From: Cloeon dipterum
Lineage: Eukaryota > Arthropoda > Insecta > Ephemeroptera > Baetidae
Assembly (NCBI RefSeq): GCF_949628265.1
Contig: NC_088787.1
Span: 10,096,501-10,160,500 of the forward strand
Reading direction: 5' to 3'
Length of the DNA stretch: 64,000 bases
The notes under the pieces were generated by a model. It did not search any database and was not told the DNA's origin. It saw only the letters and a list, made by a program, of their open reading frames with translations. Below are positions 47,441-57,001 of the stretch, in pieces. The position numbers were made by a program, and so were the translations under genes. Each line of letters starts with the position of its first letter. Position 1 is the first letter of the stretch.

Positions 47441-47647
47441 TTTTGAAATGTATTTCCCAAAGAAAGACATTAGCTTAAAAAATCCTCACGTCAGACACAT
47501 TATGTTAAAAAAATAAAATAACAAGTTATATTTTTAGAATATTATTTGATAATTTCAAATCCATTAAACACTTTTGTTATATTTCAGATGCACTGATATG
47601 AATACCCAGATTGGAATAATAGGGAGTGTTTGAAGTATGTTTTACAT
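47441..47647 (+). pseudogene. LRR-gene fragment, unit 5, cut by the array edge
   Basis: Contains the exon 3 end and the first bases of the exon 4 region, then breaks at the NRBP junction. It holds less of the LRR gene than any other unit. Confidence 0.65.
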
Positions 47648-48516
47648 GTGGACAGCATCCACATGGTGTGTGAGAGCCTGACCCAAGTGGATCACGTGAT
47701 CATTGTCAAATTCCACCGCTACTGGACTGACACGCACTACGACAAGCCGCAGGTTATTTTCATCACCGAGTACATGAGCAGTGGCTCGCTGAAGCATTTC
47801 CTCAAGCGGGATAAACCAACCTCAAGAAACTGCCCTTCCAGTCGTGGAAACGGTGGTGCTCACAAATCCTATCGGCGCTTAGTTATTTGCACGGCAACCT
47901 TTTTGTGTACGCACGGCAACCTCACCTGCGACACTCTTTTCATCCAGTGCACAATGGACTGGTAAAAATTGGTTCTGTGGCGCCGGACGCCATCAACCAC
48001 CATGTGAAAACTTGCCAGGGCATGGCGCAGAACGCGCTCTACCTCACTCCCGAGTATTGCACAAACGCGCCCATCACGCCGGCCGTGGACATTTTCGCGT
48101 TCGGCATGTGCGCCCCTAAGATGGCCGTGCTGGAACTAGCAGGCGAGCAGTCGGGCCCCATCACGCCCGACCAGATCAAGCGTGCCATCGATAGTCTGGA
48201 GGGTGAGTTGCAGAAGGATTTCATCAGACAGTGTCTGCATGCAGAGCCGGCCATGCGGCCTACCGCCCGCCAACTTCCGCTCCACCCCCTGCTCTTCGAT
48301 GTGCACCCGCTCAGGTTGCTCGCGGCCCACTCGGTTGCCAAACACTCAGACGGCCTCCCTGAAGGCCACGAACGTCCTCCTACGTCAGTTTTTGCTGTGT
48401 GCAACGGTCGCAAAATCCTTTATCCGGAGCTGGAGCACACGGAACGGCCAGGCAAGTACCTCGAGGACGTGAAGTACGGGATGTCGATATTTGCGCCTGG
48501 TCATGGCGCGTGTAAG
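47648..48516 (+). pseudogene. NRBP-like (pseudogene): NRBP/Madm pseudokinase fragment, intronless and frameshifted
   Basis: Clear similarity to nuclear receptor-binding protein (Drosophila Madm). Matching pieces are IIVKFHRYW and VIFITEYMSSGSLKHFL (hinge region), HGNLTCDTLFIQ (catalytic-loop equivalent), NGLVKIGSVAPDAINHHVKT, VDIFAFGMC, MRPTARQLPLHPLLFDVHPL and LEDVKYG. The N-lobe and C-terminal part are missing. At least two frame changes occur between FLKR and the HGNL motif, and CACGGCAACCT is duplicated there (YLHGNLFVY followed by HGNLTCD). No introns interrupt about 870 bp, which suggests a retrocopy or a single large source exon. The block is GC-rich against its surroundings. It begins exactly where the array's last LRR scrap stops. 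Confidence 0.8.
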
Positions 48517-48687
48517 GTCAGTAACAGAGTGTCACAACAATATATCTACATGATTAATAATTAATTAAATTTATTGTTCATAAAAATTAATGTATTATTT
48601 TAAAATCTTAAATTGCTAACTTTTTGCTATTTTTTCTTCACATATTTTCCTTGATTAAGTAAAGGACATACCTCAGATAAAGAAACT

Positions 48688-48924
48688 CACTTTATCCCTT
48701 TAGCGGTCGCAGCATCAAGCAAGCTTCTTTGAGCAAACGGGCAGAAGCGCATCGCGTAAATGCGTACAAGACCATTCTCGACAGGAGGTTTTGTAGAACC
48801 TTTTAAGAAAAGGAAGCCGATGATGACGTTGATTTGGTCCATCTTTAATTCGAAAATTACCTTCCGCCAAGTGCACTTTTTCAGCCAACATTTCAAGTCG
48901 TTGCGGCAATACAAATGTTCACTC
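48688..48924 (-). pseudogene. GSTO-like (pseudogene): GST-omega N-terminal fragment
   Basis: On the minus strand KGSTKPPVENGLVRIYAMRF is followed by CPFAQR, the omega-class GST N-terminus with its active-site cysteine (CPxAQR). It ends RSLLDAATAKGIK at a GTGAGT donor near 48,690. The start MSEHL, usual in GSTO proteins, lies about 110 bp upstream at 48,924, separated by an unrelated coding-like stretch. That stretch also has a donor-like CGGAAG|GTAATT. No further GSTO exons follow, since the NRBP fragment abuts on that side. A lone pseudogene piece is most likely. Confidence 0.55.
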
Positions 48925-48949
48925 ATACTTGCAACTTCCACTCACAAAA

Positions 48950-50057
48950 ATATCCCTTGTACAAGACCACAGCCGCCTGTTAATCAAACGTAATGGGGTT
49001 AAAACCGACAAACTGTTGAGAGATAGTGAAAACTGCTCTTTATTTTATCATTCTGTCTATATAGGTACTACCTGAAATTTGAGCGCAGAAAAATAATCTT
49101 GATTTTTTTCTCGATGGAATTTGTTTTGTTTGACTCTTTGGGATTTGAAATCTATAAATGTTTTTACCATAAATGAAAATTTCCCCCCCCCCCCAATTTT
49201 GTCTTGCATTTTAAGGCTTAATTAAAATTTAAGCAAATTTGAAAGCTTCCTTTCAATAAAAATTCTCAATGGAAGAGTTTATTCAGACACACAAGTTTGC
49301 ATGAATTAACCTTTAAAAATTATGAATACACACTTCCTGATTAAGTGGTTTGAAACCCTCGTTGTTTTGAATTGAACAAAGCATTTTGTCAGACCGTGCT
49401 CTTTTGCAGTGCAGAATCTCCTAAATAATTTTTTTTTAATAATTCGGTTCTTATATTTTTACATGGTGATATATGAATACTGGAAATACCATACAAACAA
49501 AAAGCAATAGTGGTACATTTAATAACGTAATACCTAATAACTTTTCACGTATATATAGGAATTTCAGTTTATGCACACTACTACTCCAAGATCAAAATAT
49601 TTTCAGCGTGAGTGATTCATTATGATGCATTTCTTGATGATTCAGGAACATGTTATCACAACCAATTTTAGGGAAAAAATATTAATTGGTTCAAATAACA
49701 ATTGTAACAATAACATTTAAAAAATACTTTCGAAAAAATTTATATTTTGCATTAAACCCGGCCCGTTTTAACACACATTATTTATAGTTAGCTTGCACGC
49801 ACGTTTCCCGCCACCTACCCCTAAACTATTTTAATGTAGTTCACCCCCACTAGAGGGAGTGTCAGCCACCTGATGGTTTTCCTCAACACATGTGTCTTGC
49901 TTCGTTTCTCCTTGAAAAACACACACGTGTGGGCCATTGCCATAAAATTACCGAGCTGCGGGAAATAATAGCCAGCACTCTACATGTTCCCATCATTTTA
50001 CTGCTTTTCTGAAACGGAAGCAACCTAAGAAAGCTATTTTTCTAGCTTTGTTTCACA
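48950..50057. other. Intergenic region and LRR-gene promoter
   Basis: AT-rich with a C10 run near 49,184 and no ORF of note. The last 250 bp is the probable promoter of the LRR gene. TTTCCCGCC at 49,804-49,812 is an E2F-type site, similar to the one upstream of BTB-BACK. Confidence 0.4.
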
Positions 50058-52766
50058 ATGGCAGACCAGGATCAGTTTAAATTGGCCAAGAGCATGCAGT
50101 TACGCGCGCGCTACTGCGAGAACCGCATTTGGCGAATCGCGTTGAATTTCGGCCTCTCACCAACGGCCGCGGCCAAAATTCATTACATCACAGACCTTCG
50201 TAAGTTAAAAAATTAATATTTAGGTAGGAAAATTGACCAGAAACGTTTATGTACCAAAATTTTGGGGTTGAGGAATTTTTGAAGAGCAGGCGAGAAACTA
50301 GTATTTATGTGCCCAATTTTGCCCAAAGATAATCCAAAATCACGAGAGTTGATGCACTGTTTGAATAATTGGGAAAGCGAAAGCACTGCACATCCTGTCT
50401 GAATAAAAAAATCACCCGCTGCAACTGAAACAAATCACATGCCGCTTTTTACAGGGCTGACTATATATTTTTGACTGTTTGTTAATCAAGGATCGCAGTC
50501 ATTTCATTTCCTCTGTGTATTATGCTCAAATTGTAACCTAATATTGGTCGGTCGGCGCGGCGCTACTGCACGTAGCTGGCTGAATCCTCTTACGCAGCAG
50601 CTCTTACAATTAGCCCATCAAAATGAAAAGCAATTATTAAATACTAACGAAAAAAGTGATATCATATATTTTCTTATCTTCGATCCAGTCCATTTTTCAA
50701 TAAATGTTCCAAATTTAACTTTCAGCTTCAGCCCTGCTCGTGAAGGTTGTGAAATACATCATGACTACTGAGTGCACGAGTCTTATTCGGGAGGAAAGTG
50801 ACATGAGAATCTTGATGTGCCCGGCTCTAAGGCTCTACATGGCACTTGGTCTCAAGGTCATCGACTTGACCGCCTTTTTGTCTTTCTGCCCAATTCGGCT
50901 GAAATATCAATATCTTAAATCGGTTTGTATTTAAAAAAAAATAAATTAGAATCTACATTATTTCATATTATGCAGGCAGTGATAAGGATTTCGCAGTCCA
51001 CTCCAAACATCGAAGAGCTTTTGCTGTCGAGCAAAACCCCTCGGTACTACAGAAGATTCGATTCGATCGTGGATGCTGAGATGTTGAAGGCGCTGTGCCA
51101 GCTAAAAAATCTGCGGGTCCTTAGGCTGGATGAATGGTGCTGCTTCGAACTCAAAGACGTACTCCAACTGTGCGAAAATCTTCCAGGCCTGCAAATCCTC
51201 AGCATCAACTTTCCAGACAGTTTTGACGATTACCACCATTTTCATTATGATCCTGTCGAGAGTACTGATAGATTAAAAAGAAGCATGTCGAATTTGAAAG
51301 AATTCATCTACACGGCAAGGAGGAATGATACTCTTAGAACAGAGTGCTTGATGAATCTTTCGAATTTTCACGTTTTACATGAGTATGCTGGTCTCTTCCG
51401 CCCAAAAGGTGACTACGACCCCTCTACTCCAAACGAAGTAGTCACTGGATGCTCAAATCTCCGACACTTAATGATAGATTTTGATATGGATTTCCCAAAG
51501 AAAGACATGCACTTAAAAAATCCTCACGTCAGGCACATTATGGTAAAAAAATTATATGTAATATAGTATTATTGGTATAACTTAATAAGTTATATTTTTA
51601 GAAATTTATTTGATAGTTTCAAGGCCATTGAAACTTTTTAATATTTCAGATGCTTTGGTATACACACGATGGTTGGGAGTGGAAAGATGTGAATTATGCT
51701 TTGAAGTTCTCCAATATTGAGAGCTTGACTTTCCTCGGCTTCCCGCCTTACGTTATGTTCTGCTTTATCTACACCTTCGGAGCTAAACTAAACGCATTGA
51801 ACATCCAACACGATGACCGCACAATTGAACCGTTCCTGAATTTAAGTCGCATGTTCACTGCTTGCCCTTTGCTTGAGAGACTACGATTGTGGCTAGTTAT
51901 CAGCGACCCAGAGCCAATCACTTTTTACGCTCGTCTCAAAGAAGTGGAATTGAATTTTACGTTGTAAGTATTATTTAAAATAAGGTTATGGGAATTCCAG
52001 TCGCTCGTCTTATTTTCCTGTGCGTCCGAATTTCTATTTGACACCATGTACGCGCGAAACACGCATTTGTAAGGCTTATAATATATATGATCTGCTTTAT
52101 AAACCTGAGAATTCCATAAAACACGCAAAATGGCCTTAATAGGTCGATATGTTATAGATTTCTTTTTAAACAAAAATGACATTTAATAATATTTGGTGGT
52201 CTTCCATAATAATTTTGAATGAGTTTTATTTTATCAGCTAAATAAATTTCTCGTACCTTTTCCTATTCATTTGCAGCCCGAACGGAAGCAGAAACGAGAT
52301 GGTGAATATATTGTGTGCACCAGACTTGGAGAAAGTCATCTTGAGCGACCCCTGCCTCGAAGATCTGCAAAAACTAACTTCAAAAGTCGCCAAAAAAGAA
52401 ATCCTGCAGAAGCTTAAGACTCTCGTCATAGATCTGGATGTTGATTCTTTAGCTCTTATCGTCAGTGTGGAGCAATTCAATGGAATTGTAGAGTTCATCA
52501 AATGCGCGGCAGCTTGCCTTAGTAATTTGACGTGCTTAAAGTTTTACTTGAATAAACGGAGGAGTGAATATTCCTCGCTTGCAAAAAGTTTGAGAAATGG
52601 TAGGACAACAAATGAAGAATATCCGGACGTGACTGCCTTTTTCTTCGGCGCTAATATTAATAACGAATCAACCAGCTGGTTTGTGGATGAAGAACTCATC
52701 AACATTCTTGACGGTTATACCGAAAGTGGAATTTTCATTGGAGACAAAATTAATTACGTTTTGTAA
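50058..52766 (+). CDS. F-box-like/LRR protein, 569 aa
   Basis: Five exons join in frame: 50,058-50,199, 50,726-50,922, 50,976-51,542, 51,650-51,963 and 52,277-52,766. All have GT-AG introns and the frame ends at TAA 52,764. An ATG after TTTCACA opens MADQDQFKLAKSMQLRARYC. Residues about 48-61 (PSALLVKVVKYIM) sit where an F-box could start, but the match is weak. The rest has irregular leucine-rich repeats (for example ALCQLKNLRVLRLDEW, GLQILSINF, NIESLTFLGF, LLERLRLWL). Such LRR proteins often choose substrates for SCF ligases; that is inference. Its exons 3-5 are the nearest relatives of the broken scraps in each array unit, with exon 4 almost unchanged. Confidence 0.85.
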
Positions 52767-52792
52767 CGTATAGACCTTGTTTAGCGTTAAGC

Positions 52793-52798
52793 AATAAA
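52793..52798 (+). terminator. Polyadenylation signal of the LRR gene
   Basis: AATAAA lies 27 nt after the TAA, followed by a T-rich and GT-rich stretch (CATTTTGTGTGTG) suited to a downstream element. Confidence 0.6.
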
Positions 52799-52814
52799 TT
52801 TTTATCAAAACCTC

Positions 52815-54014
52815 ATTTTGTGTGTGATATTTATGTTTTCAGTGGCAAAGAAATGTTTATTTAAATTTGGGTTTTTATATATGAAAGCAAATTCAAATTG
52901 CTTATGAAAGATGCATTACTAATTTAGTACTCGATTTTCATTCGAAATTTTTGTGTTTAGAGTTATAAATTTTGGAATTACCCATATTGACCTATAGTCT
53001 CAACTACCGGATCGACTAGCTTTTATTGCTTTGGTATAAATATGGTAGACTCACCATTTCCGCCGAACTCACACTTCACGCTAGAATATAGGGATTAACA
53101 TTGATTCTTCTCATCAGAGCTAGAAGTGTGAGTATATGTCATACAAAATAGTGTATAGACGAGGTTCATTAATTTTACTGCAGATCGAAAGAAGACAGTG
53201 TGGACATAAAATTCTGAATGCAGATAATGCGGTGGTGACCTGAAGAACACCGCTTATTGTATAAATATAGCTTTTGCTGAAGAGTCACGACAGCAAAAAA
53301 TGCATAATATATATAATCTTCTGCATGCCTGATCAGGCTGATACACCCCACTATAGTTTTGCACCTTACGCAGATTTAGCGTAAAATAGTAATTTCATTT
53401 TCAAGTGCGGCGCTTGTTATTCATGTAAGTTAATAAGAAAGATGAAAATGGATGTAAATTCTGCTAATAAAATGAGAACAATTTATTAAAATGTCAAATA
53501 ATTTAAAAGACAAAATGAGTGTTTTGCAAATTTAATACAACTTTATTTGATTTTTATTTTATTTCTAACGCGTCGATGGTCAAATGTGTTGTTCGCCAAG
53601 TGCCTATATTATTAGTACCATCAAATTCTTAAAAAAGGATAAATTGTCAAGTCTTAATATGTAAAATGCCAGGTGGAGGATTTTGGTAAAGTTTCACGCA
53701 TCGGCCGCATAATATATATCTATTCCTTTTATTGTCTGTATGATATGACTCTCATCTCTATTAGTTATTTCATATTTGTAATTGTTTATAAGAAGAATTG
53801 ATAAAATGTAAATGTAATGAATTGATAAAATGTGAAATGCATCGATAAATCAATAAATTTTGAAAATTTTTAATTTAAAATAATATGTAGTCGATTATTT
53901 AAATAATTACCTAATAAAACCAAATTCACCCTTAGGAAATGTTCTGGGAATATTCTAAGATTATCTAAAAGGGGAAAAAAGACTATTCTAGGAATATTAT
54001 AAGCTACATAAGAA
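52815..54014. other. Intergenic, mostly AT-rich
   Basis: No ORF of interest. TATAAATA near 53,036 is followed about 40 bp later by TCACACTTCACGC and could be a core promoter, but no convincing exon follows. Otherwise low-complexity sequence. Confidence 0.35.
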
Positions 54015-54250
54015 GAATATAATTCGATTAAGAAATGTTTACTCTTTATTTAATCCAGGATTAATCCAAAGAATATTCCTAAAAGATATTCCAGGATTTT
54101 CCTAGATTAAACCAAAGGAGAAATTTTATTTTTCGAAAGTTCTCCTTTTGGATTAATCCAGGAACATTCCTGGAATATCTTTTTTGGAATATTCTATGGA
54201 TTAATCCTGGATTAAATAAAGCGTAAACATTTCTTAATCGAATTATATTC
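54015..54250. mobile_element. Foldback element with ~110-bp inverted arms
   Basis: The left arm from GAATATAATTCGATTAAG (54,015) to about 54,121 pairs with the right arm from about 54,140 to CTTAATCGAATTATATTC (54,250). The arms share TTTAATCCAGGATTAATCC and are imperfect inside. About 18 bp separate them. GGAATATTC-type motifs recur on both sides (53,945-54,295), so a larger, older element is possible. There is no coding capacity. A MITE or foldback transposon relic is the best reading. Confidence 0.6.
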
Positions 54251-54811
54251 TCGCGGAATATTCTTTGACAAAGTTGGATTATTCCTGGAATATGTTTTGC
54301 CAATAAATTTCTGCACGGGATGCTATCATAAAGAGGAAGAAGTTGGAAATATTTGTTATTTATTCTATGCAGTGAATGCTGAGAATTTCGTGCATTTTAC
54401 CTCTCGGTCGGTAGCTGCCAATAAGCCAGAGTTCTTGCTCATTTTGCAGCAGAGGCGGAGCACTTTCGTTCTTGATCACTATCAGGGATAAATAGGAGCG
54501 AAATCATCTCCCAAGTTTAAGGCGTAAGAAAAGGTTTTTAAAAGGGTAAGTTTTTATCAAAAAATACATTTTAAAACTTACAATTTTATTTTTCTATAAA
54601 GCCGCGACCAGTGCTGTAACTGCTGACAGACCTTTTGTATCTGATCTCTCTGGTGTGTGCTGTCGCGTAAGTTTTATATTTAGACAATATAATATTTATT
54701 TAAAGCCCCTATATAAAATTCAATATTTTCCTATTTCTCGCTCTCATATTTATGTTTTTATGACTTCTAGGTATAATTTGAAGTCGCCCACAAGGAAAAT
54801 GGCGAACAAAA

Positions 54812-55106
54812 GGCGCAAATCTAAACAATAAAAAAAAAATACTTCGACTTGCATCGCGGAAGCGTGAAAATTGTACTCTATAGTAAAACAGGAAAATATC
54901 CATCTGATGAAGAAGTTAACCAGGAATTGGAGCGATTATTCGCCGAAAGACTCGAAAGAAACAAGACGCCAAAAAATGTCTCCAGTGATGGTAACGAGAA
55001 GAAAGGCCCCGAGACTGATCAACCCCCAGCAGCAGAAGATGAGGATCTAGAGGTTCCTGACGAAGCACTTGGAGAACATCTCTGCTCTGACGTGGCCTCA
55101 GGCTAG
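54812..55106 (+). CDS. Possible small acidic protein (about 85-100 aa), uncertain
   Basis: The frame ending at TGC-GGC-TAG-type codons near 55,104-55,106 reads YSKTGKYPSDEEVNQELERL, then a charged region and an acidic end (PAAEDEDLEVPDEALGEHL). Codon content looks coding-like and unlike neighbouring AT-rich DNA. The only good upstream ATG (54,799, MANKRRKSKQ) is in another frame and stops at TAA just before an A-run at 54,829-54,839. In-frame starts after the A-run would be non-ATG. It may be a last exon with the acceptor near 54,770 (TTCTAG), a slightly frameshifted gene, or chance. Family unknown. Confidence 0.3.
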
Positions 55107-56088
55107 GAATAAATACAAGAACCATATGCAACACAAACTGACGCGAAACCAATATAGGATTATACAGAACTTTTTACTGACGAAACTAATTTTAAAAAAA
55201 AAATTGTGAAGTGTGAATGTTTCAACCAGCATAGCCTTGTGTGTCTACAAATATTAATCAACTAGATATTAAAAGATACTTAGGAACGTAAATCCACGTA
55301 TTAATATTGAATTTTCCCTATATTATTATAGTAATTTTATATGTAATGGGAGCATGATTTGCTTTCTTTCAGGCATTTCACTTTGAAAGATGGCAACTTG
55401 AAACGTTTGTTTTTGCCTCAACAAAACAATCAAACAGCTCTAAAAGCGTATTATACGAAAAAAAGATCGAAATTCATGGCCCTAGCAACTTTTGCACTTT
55501 TTTATTTTTTCTAAAAGAGAAATTTCGTTAGAAAGTGAAAATTTTATAATGGTCGTCGGGAGCAGTTTTTTTACCTGTGTGTCCCATGAATTAATGACCT
55601 ATACACACACCTAAAAATATGAAATTTGAAGCTTAAAATTTTTTAAAATGTCTTAGGTGGCTAGTGATTTTAAAAATGCTATGAAGACCTAAAAATTTCC
55701 AAGAAGCTGCTTTCTGGCCGTTTCAGTTCTAGCTGTCGATAATAAAAAGTAATAGAGACTTAAAATGTTTTTTTTACAAAATGAAAAGCTTGAATATTTG
55801 GTAGTTACCGGTAGTTACATTTATTTCGATTACAAATAATTGCGTGATTTATATAGTTCCATCTACATAAAAAGAACGTCGGTCGTAATATTATTATGGC
55901 AAACACTGGGCGATCGAATGTTGTATAGAAATAAGAGCCGTCTTTATGCTGCGATTGAAATGTACGTCTACACGCTATTTTAAAACTTATATAAGAGTAG
56001 TGTAAACTGGAGCTGCTCAAAACCCTATCTCGGAAATTATTCTGTTCGATGAATCATGCTTCACACACAAGCTGCTCATCAAATCGCG
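55107..56088. other. Intergenic or armadillo 3'-UTR, no gene seen
   Basis: AT-rich. TTTATT at about 55,819 reads AATAAA on the minus strand and is the nearest clear polyadenylation signal downstream of the armadillo stop, so the armadillo 3'-UTR could extend about 1.2 kb to here. Confidence 0.35.
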
Positions 56089-56173
56089 TCTTCGCTGTTG
56101 CCTCAACGCCTTCAGTGTAACAGGTTTGGTAAACATGTTACACTGAAGGCGTTGAGGGATGCAACAGCGAAGA
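56089..56173. repeat. Long hairpin (34/38-nt arms)
   Basis: Left arm 56,089-56,122 and right arm 56,136-56,173 pair perfectly over 22 bp (TGTTACACTGAAGGCGTTGA and flanking bases), then, after a 4-nt bulge (GATG), over 12 more (CAACAGCGAAGA). The loop is 13 nt. The shape suits a small-RNA hairpin or a foldback relic, and the base content is less AT-rich than its surroundings. If the armadillo 3'-UTR is long, the hairpin would be inside it. Confidence 0.7.
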
Positions 56174-56327
56174 GTGCACAAGTAATCATTTCTTCAGTCA
56201 ATCAATAAATATGCGTCGGATCCGTTTGGTTTGTGCATCGAACTCTCTTAAAGAAGAAGACAAGTATACGCGTTCGTCTCGAGTAATGATGATAATAATA
56301 ATGTACGCTCGCTAGAGGTTAATTGAA

Positions 56328-56466
56328 TATAAAACGACATACATTGACAGTCAAACTAAAGATTCGGCCCGATCGGTAGACGTCCTCCGTCCGTCCGTCC
56401 GCTCTGCACTCGCAGAGCGAGCGAGGAGTCTGCCGACGCCCGCCAATTCGCTTGAGATCTAGCCTA
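56328..56466 (+). promoter_or_regulatory. Candidate plus-strand core promoter and first exon
   Basis: TATAAAA at 56,328-56,334 is followed some 20-25 bp later by ACAGTC, an initiator-like site. Next comes a GC-rich stretch with four CCGT repeats (56,388-56,402) and a strong donor (CTA|GTAAGTG, exon end 56,466). GC content jumps locally. A transcript from here would run antisense to armadillo or belong to a gene whose coding exons lie beyond the window. No ATG-led coding exon follows before armadillo. Confidence 0.35.
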
Positions 56467-57001
56467 GTAAGTGATTCAGTTATCTAACTGTACGTAGAAG
56501 CTCGATATTTGTCATTACGCTTGCCAGCTGACAGGAGGGGGGGGGGAGGAGTACTCTAAAAAGTTTCTTACCAAAATTGTAAAGTCAACCCCAGTCCCAA
56601 GCACCATACAACATTGATATAATATAATATATTTGCATACTGAAGTGAATGAAACAATTCCTCAGCTCCTTCGGTCCCAGGGCAGCATAAGCTTAAAATT
56701 TAATTTAGGTCTCATTGCACGTTATCTGTTTAATGGAAGAAAAAAACACCTCGACAGAAAGAAAAGAAAATAAAAATAAAAATCCTCGCGAAATCAGGCT
56801 TCTTTTATCAAGTGTTTTCCACAGTAGTTGTTGTTTCATTTCATCCACCAACCCCTGGGACCAAGGATGAGCACCACCTGACGCTCAATTTATGTTTAAG
56901 TTTACCACTAGCAATTAATCAAAGTGCAGAGTCTGAAATTATTCCTGTTGTACTGTCTAAACTTAAGAACGGAAGTGTGTGTCTGTGTTGAAATGCAATA
57001 T

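Larger units (their letters stand above)
41561..47647 (+). repeat. Tandem array unit 5 (at least 6.1 kb, right end cut)
   Basis: A truncated-gene-H unit closely matching unit 2 at a near-constant offset of about 29,830, including the inverted-terminus element. It ends inside the LRR exon 4 fragment: after ATGTTTTACA (about 47,647) the homology stops and NRBP sequence begins. Confidence 0.85.

Noticed and set aside
54297-54491. 64-codon ORF reading through KEEEVGNICYLFYAVNAENF
   Set aside because: It begins at a non-ATG codon next to a foldback element, has no splice context and shows no recognisable family.
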